From: Zoogloeaceae bacterium G21618-S1
GTDB lineage: Bacteria > Pseudomonadota > Gammaproteobacteria > Burkholderiales > Rhodocyclaceae
Direction: 5' to 3'
DNA: 64,000 nt
Assembly: GCA_027214125.1 (NCBI GenBank)
Contig: JAPWHF010000006.1
Coordinates: 97,213-161,212, forward strand
Below the pieces are notes generated by a model that was given only the letters and a program-made list of their open reading frames with translations, searched no databases and had not been told where the DNA came from. How positions within the stretch are numbered: position 1 is the stretch's first letter; every line of letters begins with the position of its first letter. Made by a program: the position numbers and the translations under genes. This document shows, in pieces, positions 1 to 10,245 of this stretch.

Positions 1-373
1 CACCAACGTCGGCGCCACCATTGCTGCGCTGGCCGGTTTGCAGCGCTCGGTGTTGTTGATTGCCGGCGGCGATGGCAAGGGGCAGGACTTCTCGCCGCTG
101 CGCGAACCGGTGACCCGCCATGCGCGCGCCGTCATCCTGATTGGTCGCGACGGCCCGCAGATCGCGGCGGCGCTCGATGGCACCGCTGTGCCGATTGAAT
201 TTGCCGACGACTTGCCGCGCGCCGTGTTGCGCGCCGATGCCCTGGCGCATCCTGGCGACGCCGTGCTGCTCTCGCCCGCCTGCGCCAGCTTTGACATGTT
301 CCGCAATTACGCGCACCGGGCCGATGTGTTTGTCGAGGCGGTGCGCGCCTTGCCCCGTGTGGAGGCCGCATGA
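1..373 (+). CDS. murD: UDP-N-acetylmuramoylalanine--D-glutamate ligase, C-terminal part (5' end outside window)
   Basis: The reading frame is open from base 2 and gives a C-terminal fragment of about 123 residues. It opens with the [13 protein letters not shown] stretch, followed by the [11 protein letters not shown] region and [20 protein letters not shown] near the end, which are typical of the C-terminal domain of the cytoplasmic Mur ligase that adds D-glutamate to UDP-MurNAc-L-Ala. The stop overlaps the ftsW start as ATGA, the usual coupling in dcw clusters. The N-terminal and central ATP-binding domains lie upstream of the window. Identity rests on the fragment plus its position before ftsW and murG. 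Confidence 0.93.
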   Translation, partial: TNVGATIAALAGLQRSVLLIAGGDGKGQDFSPLREPVTRHARAVILIGRDGPQIAAALDGTAVPIEFADDLPRAVLRADALAHPGDAVLLSPACASFDMFRNYAHRADVFVEAVRALPRVEAA

Positions 374-1599
374 AGCTGAGCCTCTCGCTGCCCTCTTTGC
401 TGCCCCGTCGCAAGGCCGACAATCCGGCGGCGCGACGTGCGGTGCATCGCCTCAGCGCGCCGGAGGTTCAACAGCGCGAACTCGATCCGATGCTGATCTG
501 GTCGGCCGTCAGCCTGCTGATGATCGGTCTGGTGATGGTCTATTCGTCCTCCATCGCCACGGCCGAAGGGCTGAAATATACCGGCCACCAGAGCACCTAC
601 TATCTGGTGCGTCATGCGGTGTTTCTGATGATCGGCGCGATCGTCGGCGCCGTCGCCTTTCAACTGCCGATGCGTGCATGGCAGCAGATGTCGCCGCATT
701 TGTTTGTGGGTGGCGTCGTGCTCCTGATTCTGGTGGTGCTGCCCGGCGTCGGCCGCGAAGTCAACGGCGCCAGCCGCTGGCTGCCGCTCGGGCCACTCAA
801 CTTCCAGCCCTCCGAAGCCATGAAGCTGTTTGCCGCGCTGTACGCGGCCGACTACACCGTGCGCAAGCTGCCGCACATGCAGAGCTTCAAGCGGGCCTTT
901 TTGCCCATGGCCGGCGTGGTGTTGCTGGTGGGCTTCCTGCTGCTGAAAGAGCCGGACTTTGGCGCTTTCGTGGTGATCACCGCGATCGCCTTCGGTATTC
1001 TCTTTCTCGGTGGCATCAACGTTCGTGTGTTTGCCTTGCTGGCGGTGGTGGCGGTGATCGGTTTCATGTTGCTGATCTGGTTGTCACCCTACCGGCGCGA
1101 CCGCATTTTCGGCTTCATGGACCCCTTCCAGGACGCCTTCGGCAAGGGCTACCAGCTCTCGCACGCACTGATCGCGTTTGGTCGCGGCGAATGGTTCGGC
1201 GTCGGCCTCGGGGCCAGTGTCGAGAAACTGTTTTACCTGCCCGAGGCGCACACCGACTTCATTCTCGCCATCATCGCCGAGGAACTGGGTCTGGCCGGCG
1301 TGATGGTGGTGATCGTGCTGTTCGCCATGCTGGTGCATCGTGCTTTTGCAATCGGTCGCCAGGCGATCGATCTGGAGCGCTTCTTTGCCGGCCTGGTGGC
1401 ACAAGGCATCGGCTTGTGGATTGGCGTGCAGTCCTTCATCAACATGGGCGTCAACATGGGTTTGCTACCCACCAAGGGCCTGACCCTGCCGCTTATGAGC
1501 TTTGGCGGGTCGGGCATCGTGGCCAACTGCCTGGCGCTGGCGATTCTTCTTCGTATCGATTGGGAGAACCGTCAGATCATGCGGGGAGGTGGCGCATGA
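370..1599 (+). CDS. ftsW: Septal peptidoglycan glycosyltransferase FtsW (SEDS family)
   Basis: This 409-residue polytopic membrane protein polymerises lipid II at the septum together with FtsI. About ten hydrophobic segments follow a cytoplasmic N-terminus of roughly 45 residues. SEDS landmarks are present: [14 protein letters not shown] around residues 117-130, the EAHTDFI loop near 293, and the [15 protein letters not shown] block near 370. The start overlaps the murD stop and the stop overlaps the murG start, both as ATGA, so the genes look translationally coupled. Length is normal for the family. RodA is the alternative SEDS protein, but the dcw position argues for FtsW. Confidence 0.96.
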   Translation: MKLSLSLPSLLPRRKADNPAARRAVHRLSAPEVQQRELDPMLIWSAVSLLMIGLVMVYSSSIATAEGLKYTGHQSTYYLVRHAVFLMIGAIVGAVAFQLPMRAWQQMSPHLFVGGVVLLILVVLPGVGREVNGASRWLPLGPLNFQPSEAMKLFAALYAADYTVRKLPHMQSFKRAFLPMAGVVLLVGFLLLKEPDFGAFVVITAIAFGILFLGGINVRVFALLAVVAVIGFMLLIWLSPYRRDRIFGFMDPFQDAFGKGYQLSHALIAFGRGEWFGVGLGASVEKLFYLPEAHTDFILAIIAEELGLAGVMVVIVLFAMLVHRAFAIGRQAIDLERFFAGLVAQGIGLWIGVQSFINMGVNMGLLPTKGLTLPLMSFGGSGIVANCLALAILLRIDWENRQIMRGGGA

Positions 1600-2675
1600 A
1601 GACGCTGATGGTCATGGCTGGCGGCACGGGCGGGCATATCTATCCGGGCATCGCAGTGGCCGAGGCGCTGCGCGCCGAGGGCTGGCGTATCGTCTGGATG
1701 GGCAATGCCGACCGGATGGAAGGGCGGCTGATTCCCGAGCGCGGCTACGAAACCGCATGGATCCGCTTCGGCGCGTTGCGCGGCAAGGGCGTGATGGCGA
1801 AGCTGCTGCTTCCGCTCAATCTGTTGCGAGGCTTCTGGCAGGCGTTCATGGCGATTCGTGGTGCCAAGCCCGACGTGGTGCTTGGTATGGGCGGCTATGT
1901 GAGTTTTCCGGGCGGCATGATGGCCGCATTGGTTGGCCGGCCGTTGGTAGTGCATGAACAGAACTCGGTGGCGGGTCTGGCAAATCGCGTGCTGGCGCGG
2001 GTGGCCGATTGCGTTGTCACCGGCTTTCCGAAAGTGATCAAGGGCAGCCGCTGGCTGGGCAATCCGGTGCGGGCCGACATCGTCGCGCTGGCGACGCCGG
2101 ACGCGCGCTTCGCCGAGCGTGAAGGCCCGCTGAATATCCTGGTGATCGGCGGCAGTCTTGGTGCCAAAGCCTTGAACGAAACCGTACCGCAGGCGCTGGC
2201 CTGCCTGAGCGAATCGATCAGGCCGCAAGTGGTGCATCAGGCCGGCGCCGCACAGATCGACGCCTTGCGCGAAAGCTATGCCATGGCGCGGGTGGCGGGC
2301 GATCTGCGCCCCTTTATCGAAGACATGGCTGCCGCCTACGCCGCAGCCGATGTGGTGATCTGCCGTGCCGGCGCGCTGACTGTGGCCGAGTTGGCGGCGG
2401 CCGGCGTGGCGAGCATTCTGGTGCCGCTGCCCCACGCCGTGGATGACCACCAGACCGGCAATGCGCGTTTCCTGGCCGATCGCGGGGCGGCGTATTTGCT
2501 GCCGCAGAGCGAGCTGAGCCCCGAGCGTCTGGCCGGCATTTTGCGCGGCCTCGATCGCCGTCGTCTGCGTGATATGGCCAAAGCGGCCCGCACCCTGGCC
2601 CGCCCGAACGCGGCCGTCGAGGTGGCGCAGCTGTGCCGCGAGCTGGCCGGCGAGAAGGAGTCCAAAGGATCATGA
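1596..2675 (+). CDS. murG: UDP-GlcNAc:undecaprenyl-pyrophosphoryl-MurNAc-pentapeptide transferase MurG
   Basis: The 359-residue peripheral membrane GT-B glycosyltransferase converts lipid I to lipid II on the cytoplasmic face. The N-terminal [14 protein letters not shown] loop (residues 4-17) is the diagnostic MurG G-loop. Further marks are [11 protein letters not shown] near 97, [13 protein letters not shown] near 121, [11 protein letters not shown] near 188 and [16 protein letters not shown] near 260. The same frame stays open far upstream through ftsW, but the ATG at 1596, which overlaps the ftsW stop, gives the expected N-terminus. The stop overlaps murC as ATGA. Confidence 0.97.
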   Translation: MKTLMVMAGGTGGHIYPGIAVAEALRAEGWRIVWMGNADRMEGRLIPERGYETAWIRFGALRGKGVMAKLLLPLNLLRGFWQAFMAIRGAKPDVVLGMGGYVSFPGGMMAALVGRPLVVHEQNSVAGLANRVLARVADCVVTGFPKVIKGSRWLGNPVRADIVALATPDARFAEREGPLNILVIGGSLGAKALNETVPQALACLSESIRPQVVHQAGAAQIDALRESYAMARVAGDLRPFIEDMAAAYAAADVVICRAGALTVAELAAAGVASILVPLPHAVDDHQTGNARFLADRGAAYLLPQSELSPERLAGILRGLDRRRLRDMAKAARTLARPNAAVEVAQLCRELAGEKESKGS

Positions 2676-4069
2676 AGCACAAAGTCAAACGCGTCCATTT
2701 CGTCGGCATCGGCGGCGCCGGCATGAGCGGCATCGCCGAGGTGTTGCTCAACCAGGGCTTTTCCGTGAGCGGCTCGGATCTGGGCGAGAGTGCCGCGACG
2801 CGCCGCCTGACGGCCATGGGCGCCCGGGTCATGCGTGGCCATGATGCGGCCCACGTGGCGGATGCCGATGTGGTGGTGGTGTCGACCGCCGTCAAGCACG
2901 ACAACCCTGAAGTGCGCGCCGCACGGGTGCGTCAGGTGCCGGTGGTGCCACGCGCCCAGATGCTGGCCGAGTTGATGCGTCTCAAGCAGGGCGTGGCGAT
3001 TGCCGGCACCCACGGCAAGACCACGACGACCTCGCTGGCCGCCTCGATTCTTGCCGAAGGCGGGCTCGATCCGACCTTCGTCATCGGTGGTCGGCTGAAC
3101 GCCGCCGGCGCGAACGCGCGGCTTGGCAAGGGCGATTTTCTGGTCGCCGAGGCCGATGAATCCGACGCCTCCTTCTTGCTGCTCAATCCGGTGATCTCGG
3201 TGGTGACCAACATCGACGCCGATCACATGGACACCTACGGGCACGATTTTGCACGGCTCAAGCAGGCCTTTATTGACTTCCTGCAGCGCCTGCCCTTCTA
3301 TGGCGTGGCGGTGCTGTGCGAAGACGACCCGCATGTGCGCTCGATCATGCCGCTGGTATCCAAGCAGATCGTGCGCTACGGCTTCTCGCCCAACGCCAAT
3401 ATCCGCGCCGAGAACGTGCGCGCCGAGGCCGGGCGCATGGTCTTTGATGTGCTGCGCATCAATGGCAGCGTGTCGCGCCTGCCGATTACGTTGAACATGC
3501 CGGGGACGCACAACGTGCTCAATGCGCTGGCCGCGATCGCCGTGGCGACCGAAGTTGGCGTGTCGGACGCGGCGATCATCCAGGCGCTGGCAGATTTCAA
3601 AGGCGTGGGCCGACGTTTCCAGCGCTACGGTGACATCGCCTTGCCCGCCGGCGGCAGCTTCACGCTGGTCGATGACTATGGTCACCATCCGGTTGAGATG
3701 GCTGCCACCCTCGAGGCGGCGCGCGGCGCCTTCCCGGGCCGGCGTCTGGTGCTGGCCTTCCAGCCGCACCGCTATACCCGTACCCGCGATTGCTTCGAAG
3801 ACTTCGTGAAGGTCTTGTCCACCGTCGATGCGCTTGTGCTCGCCGAGGTGTATTCGGCCGGCGAGGCGCCGCTGGTGGCCGCCGACGGCCGCGCCCTGGC
3901 GCGCGCGCTGCGAGTTGCCGGGCGGATCGAGCCGGTGTTTGTCGAGCAGATCGACGAGATGAGCAAGACTGTGCTCGACGTGGTGCAGGACGGCGACGTC
4001 GTGCTGACCATGGGCGCTGGCACCATCGGCGCGGTGCCCGGCCAGTTGGCCGGTGAGGAAAGCGTATGA
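2672..4069 (+). CDS. murC: UDP-N-acetylmuramate--L-alanine ligase
   Basis: The 465-residue cytoplasmic ligase attaches L-Ala to UDP-MurNAc with ATP hydrolysis. The N-terminal dinucleotide-like motif [20 protein letters not shown] (residues 10-29), the P-loop [10 protein letters not shown] near 112-121 and the C-terminal [10 protein letters not shown] near 333 are all intact. A GTG 39 bases upstream is in frame, but the ATG at 2672 overlaps the murG stop and is preceded by a GAGAAGGAG-type ribosome site, so I chose it. Its partner enzyme MurB should supply UDP-MurNAc. The gene directly downstream is a MurB homologue that looks inactive. Confidence 0.97.
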   Translation: MKHKVKRVHFVGIGGAGMSGIAEVLLNQGFSVSGSDLGESAATRRLTAMGARVMRGHDAAHVADADVVVVSTAVKHDNPEVRAARVRQVPVVPRAQMLAELMRLKQGVAIAGTHGKTTTTSLAASILAEGGLDPTFVIGGRLNAAGANARLGKGDFLVAEADESDASFLLLNPVISVVTNIDADHMDTYGHDFARLKQAFIDFLQRLPFYGVAVLCEDDPHVRSIMPLVSKQIVRYGFSPNANIRAENVRAEAGRMVFDVLRINGSVSRLPITLNMPGTHNVLNALAAIAVATEVGVSDAAIIQALADFKGVGRRFQRYGDIALPAGGSFTLVDDYGHHPVEMAATLEAARGAFPGRRLVLAFQPHRYTRTRDCFEDFVKVLSTVDALVLAEVYSAGEAPLVAADGRALARALRVAGRIEPVFVEQIDEMSKTVLDVVQDGDVVLTMGAGTIGAVPGQLAGEESV

Positions 4070-4884
4070 ACGTCCAGGGCACCTGGTTGCGTGATGCCGG
4101 CATGGCCGAGCGCAGCGCCTGGGGCGTAGGCGGCACGGCGCAGTTTGTCTATACCCCGGCCGATGCCGACGATCTGCGTGGCTTTCTCGCGGCGCTGCGT
4201 CTGGACGAGCCGGTGCTGGTGAGCGGCACCGGCTCGCGCGTGGTGGTTCGCCAGGGCGGCTTGCAAGGCGTGGTCATCCGTACCGCCCAGTTGAGCCGAA
4301 TCGAATTCACCGACGAGGGTGTGTATGTCGAAGCCGGCGCCCTGTGTGCCCGGGTGGGGCATGCCTGCGCGCAAGGTCATCACGGTGCGCTGGCGTGGCT
4401 GGCGGGTGTGCCGGGCTCCATCGGTGGCGCCTTGCGCACCAATGTCTGCGTGGGCGAACACGGGCTGTGGTCGCAGGTGAGCGCGGTGCACACCGTCGAC
4501 CGGCACGGCCATGCGCATGAGCGCGATGTCACTGAGTTTGGTATCGACAGCACTTGGGCTGGTGCGGCGCGCCATTCGGACGAGGTCGTGCTCGGCGTGT
4601 GGCTGATCGGCGGCAGCGAGACGACGCACACGTCGGTGGCCATGGCCGGCGCGCGGACGGTGACGCAACTGTTTGCGCCTGAGAGCGTGCCCCATGTGCT
4701 GGCTGCAGGGCCGACCCTGACGGGCGCGGTGCGTCTCGATGGCGGTACGGCCCAACTTCAACTGGATGAAACGGCCGAAGCGGCAGACCTCGAGTCGGCG
4801 ATTGAACAATTGTGCGCGGCTGCCAGCCTGCAGGCGGGGCGGTCGGTGAATTGCCGGCTTCGTTTCGTCGGGGCGCGGGGTTAA
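4066..4884 (+). CDS. MurB-like FAD-binding protein, probably catalytically dead
   Basis: The 272-residue product aligns with UDP-N-acetylenolpyruvoylglucosamine reductase in its FAD-binding half: WGVGGTAQF (residues 19-27), [10 protein letters not shown] (52-61) and [12 protein letters not shown] (111-122). The C-terminal substrate half does not match. The FGYR-D-S segment that holds the catalytic Arg reads FGIDST (158-163), no GSFFKNP block with the catalytic Ser is visible, and no terminal region with the proton-donating Glu can be found. MurB is usually 300-350 residues, so this copy is short. The position between murC and ddl, with an ATGA overlap to murC, is the normal murB slot. I infer an FAD-binding relic or repurposed protein, with the working MurB encoded elsewhere. 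Start and frame are clear; the present function is unknown. Confidence 0.75.
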   Translation: MNVQGTWLRDAGMAERSAWGVGGTAQFVYTPADADDLRGFLAALRLDEPVLVSGTGSRVVVRQGGLQGVVIRTAQLSRIEFTDEGVYVEAGALCARVGHACAQGHHGALAWLAGVPGSIGGALRTNVCVGEHGLWSQVSAVHTVDRHGHAHERDVTEFGIDSTWAGAARHSDEVVLGVWLIGGSETTHTSVAMAGARTVTQLFAPESVPHVLAAGPTLTGAVRLDGGTAQLQLDETAEAADLESAIEQLCAAASLQAGRSVNCRLRFVGARG

Positions 4885-4888
4885 GGCG

Positions 4889-5824
4889 ATGAGTGAAATG
4901 ACTGAAAGCATGCAAACACAGTTCGGAAAAGTTGCCGTATTGATGGGGGGCGCCTCCGCTGAGCGCGAGGTGTCGCTGATGTCCGGCAAGGCGGTGCTCG
5001 CTGCGCTGCAGAGCGCCGGCGTGGATGCGCACGCCTTCGATCCGTCCGATACCGATCTGCATGTACTCAAGGATGAAGGCTACGATCGTGCCTTCCTGGC
5101 GCTGCACGGCCGGGGCGGTGAAGACGGCACGGTGCAGGGCATGCTCGAGATGCTCGGCATCCCATACACCGGTAGCGGCGTGATGGCCTCGGCGGTGTCG
5201 ATGGACAAATGGCGGACCAAGCTGGTGTGGCTGGCTGCGGGCCTTCCGACGCCGCGGTTTCACATCATCGACGAGACCAGCGACTGGGCCGCCGTGGCCG
5301 CCGACCTGGGGCTGCCGATCTTCGTCAAGCCGGTGCATGAAGGCTCGAGCATGGGCGCCACCAAGGTGACCGATGCAAGCCAGTTGGCCGACGCCTGGGC
5401 GCTCGCGGCGCGTTTCGACACCTTGGTGATCGCCGAAGAGTTCATCGAAGGCCAGGAGCTGACCATTCCCTTCCTGGGCGACGAAGTGCTGCCGGTGGTG
5501 CGCATCGTGGCGCCGGGGGGCAACTACGACTATCAGAACAAGTACTTCACCGACGACACCCAGTATTTCTGCCCCAGCGGTTTGCCCGAGGCGCAAGAGG
5601 CCGAGCTGCAGGCGCTGATGCTGCGCGCCGCCCGCGTGCTGGCCTGCCGGGGCTGGGGGCGGGGTGACTTGATTCTGACCGCCGACGGCAAGCCTTACCT
5701 GCTCGAAATGAACACCACGCCGGGCATGACCGGCCACTCGCTGGTGCCGATGTCGGCCCGCGTGGCTGGTTATGACTTCACCGCCCTGTGCCTGTCGATT
5801 CTGGAGAAAGCGCGCCTTGGCTGA
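4889..5824 (+). CDS. ddl: D-alanine--D-alanine ligase
   Basis: The 311-residue ATP-grasp enzyme joins two D-alanines for the pentapeptide terminus. Motifs are [16 protein letters not shown] (residues 18-33), HGRGGEDG near 73, [15 protein letters not shown] near 150 and the metal and substrate site [17 protein letters not shown] near 270-286. Its start is four bases after the murB-like stop. The stop lies eight bases inside the next gene, ftsQ. Three in-frame ATGs lie close together at the start, and the first gives a slightly long but acceptable N-terminus. Confidence 0.96.
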   Translation: MSEMTESMQTQFGKVAVLMGGASAEREVSLMSGKAVLAALQSAGVDAHAFDPSDTDLHVLKDEGYDRAFLALHGRGGEDGTVQGMLEMLGIPYTGSGVMASAVSMDKWRTKLVWLAAGLPTPRFHIIDETSDWAAVAADLGLPIFVKPVHEGSSMGATKVTDASQLADAWALAARFDTLVIAEEFIEGQELTIPFLGDEVLPVVRIVAPGGNYDYQNKYFTDDTQYFCPSGLPEAQEAELQALMLRAARVLACRGWGRGDLILTADGKPYLLEMNTTPGMTGHSLVPMSARVAGYDFTALCLSILEKARLG

Positions 5825-6644
5825 GATCCGTCCGCGTCCTGCTAACCGCAAGCTTGCCAATCGTGCCGCCGGTGGCGGGCGGGTGCGTGTGGGCGTGTGG
5901 CATCGACCGGCGCTGCTGAACCTGGTGTCGGATGCCTTGATGCTGATCGCTACGGCGATGATTGGTTACGCAGCGGTGACCTGGCTGGCCGCGCGGCCAG
6001 CCTTCCAGTTGCGCGAAGTGACCGTGCTGACGCCGCCGGCGCAGGTGTCGGCAGAGCAGCTGCAGTACGCCGCCCGCTCGGCCGTCAAGGGCAATTTCTT
6101 CACCGTCGATCTGGTGTCGGTGCGCGAAGCTTTCGAGAAGCTGCCGTGGGTGCGCCGTGCCCAGGTACGTCGCCACTGGCCCGACATGCTCGAAGTGCGA
6201 CTCGAAGAGCACCAGGCCGTGGCGTACTGGACGGTCAACGACAGCGGCGAAACGCGGCTGGTCAATCGTCAGGGCGAGATTTTTGTGGCCGCCAGCAACG
6301 CCCACATGCCGGCCTTCATCGGGCCGGAGGGCTATGCCGGCTACGTGCTGGCCAGCCATGCGCGCTTCTCCAAACTGCTCGCGCCGCTGGGCCGGGAGTT
6401 GGTCGAGCTGGGCTTGTCCGCGCGAGAGGCGTGGCAGTTGACGCTGGACGATGGCCTGGTGATCCGCCTCGGCCGCGATCGTGAAAAAGCGCATGTCGAA
6501 GAGCGGATGGCGCGCTTCGTCGAGGCTTACCCCAAGGCATTGGCCAAGTCACCGATGACGATCGCGGTGGCGGATTTGCGGTATCCGAATGGTTTCGCCC
6601 TCTTGCCGGCGGGCGACAAGAAGTCAGTGGAAAGCAAAAAATGA
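5817..6644 (+). CDS. ftsQ: Cell division protein FtsQ
   Basis: About 275 residues with a basic cytoplasmic N-terminus, one membrane span around residues 33-57, a POTRA domain beginning [12 protein letters not shown] near 63 and a beta domain behind it. FtsQ links the early and late divisome parts in the periplasm. I prefer the TTG at 5817: it has GGAG at 5803-5806 upstream, overlaps the ddl stop by eight bases, and gives the N-terminus [12 protein letters not shown]. An in-frame ATG at 5772 would add 15 residues that lie inside ddl. The C-terminus overlaps ftsA as ATGA. Confidence 0.92.
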   Translation: MAEIRPRPANRKLANRAAGGGRVRVGVWHRPALLNLVSDALMLIATAMIGYAAVTWLAARPAFQLREVTVLTPPAQVSAEQLQYAARSAVKGNFFTVDLVSVREAFEKLPWVRRAQVRRHWPDMLEVRLEEHQAVAYWTVNDSGETRLVNRQGEIFVAASNAHMPAFIGPEGYAGYVLASHARFSKLLAPLGRELVELGLSAREAWQLTLDDGLVIRLGRDREKAHVEERMARFVEAYPKALAKSPMTIAVADLRYPNGFALLPAGDKKSVESKK

Positions 6645-7870
6645 GCAAGGAATACAAAGACCTCGTCGTCGGCCTCGACATCGGGACATCCAAGACCACC
6701 TGCATGGTGGCCGAGGTGCGCCCGGATGGACAGTTCAACGTAATCGGCCTCGGCACGCAGCCCTCCAATGGCCTGCGCCGCGGGGTGGTGGTCAATATCG
6801 AGGCGACCGTCGATGCGATCTCGCGGGTGATCCAGGAGGTCGAACTGATGGCCGATTGCAAGATCGGCGACCTCTACACCGGTATTGCGGGTAGTCACAT
6901 CAAGAGCTTCAACTCGAATGGCATGGTGGCAATCAAGGACAAGGAAGTGTCCACGATGGATGTCGAGCGGGTGATCGAAGTGGCGCGCGCCATGCCGATT
7001 CCGGCCGACCAGCAGATCCTGCACATTCTCACCCAGGAATTCATCATCGACGGCCAGGACGGCGTGCGAGAGCCGATCGGCATGAGCGGCGTGAAGCTGG
7101 AAGTGAAGGTGCACATCGTCACCGGCGCGGTGTCTGCTGCGCAAAACGTGGTCAAGTGTGTGCGGCGCTGCGGGCTGGAGGTGATGGACCTGATCCTGCA
7201 GCCGCTGGCCTCCAGCTACGCCACGCTGTCCGAAGACGAGAAGGGGCTGGGCGTGTGCCTGGTCGATATCGGCGGCGGTACGACCGATCTGGCGGTGTTC
7301 ACGCAGGGGGCGATTCGCCACACGGCGGTGATTCCGGTGGCAGGTGACCAGATCACCAACGACATCGCCATGGCCTTGCGCACGCCGACGGCCGAAGCCG
7401 AAGAAATCAAGATCCGCCACGGCGTGGCGATGAGCTCGCTGGCCGACCCGAGCGAGATGATCGAAGTGCCCGGTGTCGGTGATCGCTCTGCCCGCAAGCT
7501 CTCCCGTCAGGCGCTGGCCGACGTGATCGAGCCGCGGGTGTCGGAGCTGTTCGAACTGGTGCAGTCGGAGCTGCGTCGCAGCGGCTACGAAGAGCTGTTG
7601 TCGTCCGGCATCGTGCTCACCGGCGGCGCGTCGGTGATGGACGGCATGATCGAGCTGGGCGAAGAAATTTTCCACATGCCGGTACGCATCGGCGCGCCGC
7701 AATACAAGGGCGGTCTGGCCGATGTGGTCTGTCAGCCGCGCTATGCCACGGCGATGGGATTGATGGTCGAGGCCATGGCGCAGCGTCGCCGCGGGATTCA
7801 GGCGCGCGAGACGCGCAACCTGCGTCAGGTGTTCGACCGGATGAAGGGTTGGTTTGAACGGAATTTCTAG
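6641..7870 (+). CDS. ftsA: Cell division protein FtsA (actin-like FtsZ membrane anchor)
   Basis: The 409-residue actin-fold ATPase tethers FtsZ to the membrane. The first phosphate loop VGLDIGTSKTTCMVAEV (residues 9-25), LVDIGGGTTDLAVF near 207 and LTGGASVMDGM near 326 are actin-family motifs. The C-terminal amphipathic membrane-targeting helix is seen as VFDRMKGWFERNF at the very end. The start overlaps ftsQ as ATGA. Downstream lies a 148-base gap with two hairpins before ftsZ, so ftsZ may have separate control. Confidence 0.97.
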   Translation: MSKEYKDLVVGLDIGTSKTTCMVAEVRPDGQFNVIGLGTQPSNGLRRGVVVNIEATVDAISRVIQEVELMADCKIGDLYTGIAGSHIKSFNSNGMVAIKDKEVSTMDVERVIEVARAMPIPADQQILHILTQEFIIDGQDGVREPIGMSGVKLEVKVHIVTGAVSAAQNVVKCVRRCGLEVMDLILQPLASSYATLSEDEKGLGVCLVDIGGGTTDLAVFTQGAIRHTAVIPVAGDQITNDIAMALRTPTAEAEEIKIRHGVAMSSLADPSEMIEVPGVGDRSARKLSRQALADVIEPRVSELFELVQSELRRSGYEELLSSGIVLTGGASVMDGMIELGEEIFHMPVRIGAPQYKGGLADVVCQPRYATAMGLMVEAMAQRRRGIQARETRNLRQVFDRMKGWFERNF

Positions 7871-7872
7871 GG

Positions 7873-7893
7873 CTCGCCCTCGGGCGGGGTTTT
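7873..7893 (+). terminator. Weak hairpin plus T-run after ftsA
   Basis: A six-base-pair stem CTCGCC/GGCGGG (one G·T pair) with loop CTCG ends two bases before TTTT, immediately after the ftsA stop. This resembles a short, weak intrinsic terminator that would partly separate ftsZ from the upstream cluster. The stem is short and the T-run is only four bases, so read-through is likely. Confidence 0.35.
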
Positions 7894-7908
7894 GTATGAA
7901 TTTGTAGT

Positions 7909-7978
7909 TCGTCTGTCGCTGTCCGGTATTTAGTTATAGAATGCCAAACTAATACTAGATACCGGATAGCGCAGACGA
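7909..7978 (+). repeat. Long near-perfect inverted repeat in the ftsA-ftsZ gap, with candidate ftsZ -10 in its loop
   Basis: Bases 7909-7934 pair with 7954-7978 to give 25 base pairs, one bulged T (7916) and two G·T pairs (7921/7967 and 7930/7958). The loop is 7935-7953. On the + strand both wobbles stay paired in RNA as G·U. The loop contains TAGAAT (7937-7942), a five-of-six match to a -10 box, with only a weak -35. The element could be an RNA hairpin on read-through transcripts from ftsA, or a DNA dyad that controls ftsZ initiation. The ftsZ ribosome site follows 25 bases later. Confidence 0.8.
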
Positions 7979-8018
7979 GAAAGTGGCGTTAAAGCCGTTT
8001 TTCAAGGAGGCGAGGCAC

Positions 8019-9152
8019 ATGTTTGAAATCGTTGAAAAGGAACCGATCGGCACCATCATCAAGGTGGTCGGTATCGGGGGCGCCGGCGGCAATGCCGTCG
8101 ATCATATGATCCGCGAGAGCGTGCATGGCGTTGAGTTCATCACCGCCAACACCGACGCGCAGGCACTCAAGCGCAATCTGTCGTCCCAGAAGGTGCAATT
8201 GGGGACGTCCGGGCTGGGCGCCGGCGCCAAGCCGGAAGCCGGCCGTTGCTCCGCGCAGGAAGCGCGTGAGCAGATCGCCGAGGCGATCAAGGGCGCGCAC
8301 ATGGTGTTCATTACCGCCGGCATGGGCGGTGGCACCGGCACCGGTGCTGCGCCGGTGGTGGCTGAAGTGGCCAAGGAAATGGGCATCCTCACCGTGGGTG
8401 TGGTGACCAAACCCTTCGATTTCGAAAACCGCGACCGCGTTGCCGACAGCGGCATCGAAGAGCTTTCCAGCCATGTCGATTCGCTGATCGTGGTGCTCAA
8501 CGACAAACTGATGGAAGTGCTGGGCGATGACGCCAGCCTCGAAGACGGCTTCCGCGCGGCGGACAACGTCCTGCGCAACGCCGTCGGCGGGATTGCCGAA
8601 ATCATCAATATTCCCGGTCTGGTGAACGTCGACTTTCAGGACGTGCGCACGGTGATGGCCGAAATGGGCCGCGCCATGATGGGCTCGGCCGAAGCCGCCG
8701 GTATCGACCGCGCGCGCATCGCCGCCGAGCAGGCCGCGGCCAGCCCGCTGCTCGAAGGTGTCGAGCTGTCTGGCGCCCGTGGTGTGTTGATCAACCTCAC
8801 CGCCAGCCGCTCGCTGAAGATGTCGGAAGTGAAGGAAGCCGTGAATACCGTGCGCGCCTTCGCCGCCAAGGACGCTTTCGTGATTTACGGCACCGTCTTC
8901 GACGAGGCCATGGAAGACCGCATTCGCGTCACCGTGGTCGCCACCGGTCTGGGTAACCCGGCGGTGTCGGCCAGCAAGCCGGTGATGCAAGTGGTGCAGG
9001 GCACGGGCACGTATGGCCCGTCCAGCGGCGCGGCTGACAGCGATGTACCCGCCGTGATTCGCAGCGGTCGTCGCACGACGGTCGAGGCGATGAGCGCCAG
9101 CGGTGTGGGTACCTACGACATCCCGGCCTTCCTGCGCAAGCAGGCAGACTGA
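8019..9152 (+). CDS. ftsZ: Cell division GTPase FtsZ (tubulin homologue)
   Basis: The 377-residue protein polymerises into the Z ring at midcell. GTP-binding motifs are [12 protein letters not shown] near residues 17-28 and the tubulin signature [12 protein letters not shown] near 105-116. NRDRVADSG and the T7 loop region follow. The C-terminal conserved peptide [10 protein letters not shown] (last 12 residues) is the docking site for FtsA and ZipA. The start is chosen at ATG 8019 because AAGGAGG at 8004-8010 lies eight bases upstream. An in-frame GTG at 7983 would add 12 residues not typical of the family. Confidence 0.98.
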   Translation: MFEIVEKEPIGTIIKVVGIGGAGGNAVDHMIRESVHGVEFITANTDAQALKRNLSSQKVQLGTSGLGAGAKPEAGRCSAQEAREQIAEAIKGAHMVFITAGMGGGTGTGAAPVVAEVAKEMGILTVGVVTKPFDFENRDRVADSGIEELSSHVDSLIVVLNDKLMEVLGDDASLEDGFRAADNVLRNAVGGIAEIINIPGLVNVDFQDVRTVMAEMGRAMMGSAEAAGIDRARIAAEQAAASPLLEGVELSGARGVLINLTASRSLKMSEVKEAVNTVRAFAAKDAFVIYGTVFDEAMEDRIRVTVVATGLGNPAVSASKPVMQVVQGTGTYGPSSGAADSDVPAVIRSGRRTTVEAMSASGVGTYDIPAFLRKQAD

Positions 9153-9170
9153 TCGGACTTCGTTTCGCCC

Positions 9171-9226
9171 CGGCGGGCGCCTTGCGCATGGACGATGCCT
9201 CCCGTCCGCGCGCAAGGCGCCCGTCG
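9171..9226 (+). repeat. 17-bp-stem hairpin between ftsZ and lpxC
   Basis: The arm CGGGCGCCTTGCGC (9174-9187) has a perfect reverse complement at 9210-9223. Three more pairs, one of them G·T, extend it outward to 9171/9226. The loop is 22 bases. No T-run follows, so it is not a standard intrinsic terminator. It lies 18 bases after the ftsZ stop and about 95 bases before lpxC. It may act in termination, mRNA stability or partial uncoupling of the two genes. Confidence 0.75.
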
Positions 9227-9321
9227 CCATTGAAAAGGCCGTTGTGCGCCGCATGCTAGACTTCAGCTTGTTTCGCCCGAGCCATTTCTTCGGGCGCCCA
9301 GACTCTGAACGGCGACGGACC

Positions 9322-10239
9322 ATGATCAAGCAACGCACGCTTAAATCGACGATTTCGGCCACCGGCGTCGGCCTGCACGGCGGCCGCAAGGTGACCATGG
9401 TGCTGCGTCCGGCCGCGCCCGATACCGGCGTGGTGTTTCACCGCGTCGATCTCGATCCGCCGGTCGATCTGCCGGCAAATCCATACTCCGTCGTCGATAC
9501 CCGTTTGTGCTCCGGCCTGCAGCAAGGCGAGGCCAAGGTGGGTACGGTTGAACACCTGATGTCGGCGCTGGCTGGCCTGGGTGTGGACAACGTGCATGTG
9601 GACGTGGACGCCGCCGAGCTGCCGATTCTCGATGGCAGCGCCGGCCCCTTCGTGTTCCTGATCCAGTCCGCCGGGCTTGAAGAGCAGGCTGCGCCCAAGC
9701 GCTTTTTGCGCGTCAAGAAGGCGGTCGAATACCGCGAAGACGACAAATGGGTGCGTCTGGCGCCCTACGACGGCTTCAAGCTCGATTTCTCCATCGTCTT
9801 CAACCATCCGGCCATCAACCGCACCAAAACCGACGCCACCGTCGATTTTGCCGACCTGTCCTATGTGCAGGATGTATCCCGCGCGCGCACCTTCGGTTTC
9901 GTGCAGGACGTCGAGTTCATGCGTTCCAACGGCCTCGCGCTGGGCGGCAGCCTCGACAACGCGATCGTGATGGACGAGTACCGCATCCTCAATTCCGACG
10001 GTCTGCGTTACAAGGACGAGTTCGTCAAACACAAGGTGCTCGACGCCATCGGCGATCTCTACCTGGCCGGAAAGCCCTTGCTGGCCGCCTATTCGGCCCA
10101 CAAATCCGGCCACGCGCTGAACAATCAGGTGCTGCGGGTGTTGCTGGAAGACGAAAGCGCCTGGGAGATCGTCACCTTCGAGGATCACACCCAGGCCGCC
10201 CCCGGCGTTGCCGGCATGTTTGAACCGGTGATGGGTTAA
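9322..10239 (+). CDS. lpxC: UDP-3-O-acyl-N-acetylglucosamine deacetylase LpxC
   Basis: The 305-residue zinc metalloenzyme carries out the committed step of lipid A synthesis. Its length equals that of the E. coli enzyme. Zinc ligands are seen in [15 protein letters not shown] (His near residue 78) and [13 protein letters not shown] (His and Asp near 236-240). The N-terminus [20 protein letters not shown] is canonical. The frame continues upstream into ftsZ, but the ATG at 9322 gives the family start. The position after ftsZ is standard in proteobacteria. Confidence 0.97.
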   Translation: MIKQRTLKSTISATGVGLHGGRKVTMVLRPAAPDTGVVFHRVDLDPPVDLPANPYSVVDTRLCSGLQQGEAKVGTVEHLMSALAGLGVDNVHVDVDAAELPILDGSAGPFVFLIQSAGLEEQAAPKRFLRVKKAVEYREDDKWVRLAPYDGFKLDFSIVFNHPAINRTKTDATVDFADLSYVQDVSRARTFGFVQDVEFMRSNGLALGGSLDNAIVMDEYRILNSDGLRYKDEFVKHKVLDAIGDLYLAGKPLLAAYSAHKSGHALNNQVLRVLLEDESAWEIVTFEDHTQAAPGVAGMFEPVMG

Positions 10240-10245
10240 GCGGCG

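Noticed and set aside
141..1595. Open frame upstream of murG running through ftsW
   Set aside because: It is the murG frame without stops in GC-rich DNA. The protein it gives has no family features and overlaps all of ftsW.
5772..5816. Upstream ATG start for ftsQ
   Set aside because: It lies inside ddl, adds 15 atypical residues and has a weaker ribosome site than the TTG at 5817.
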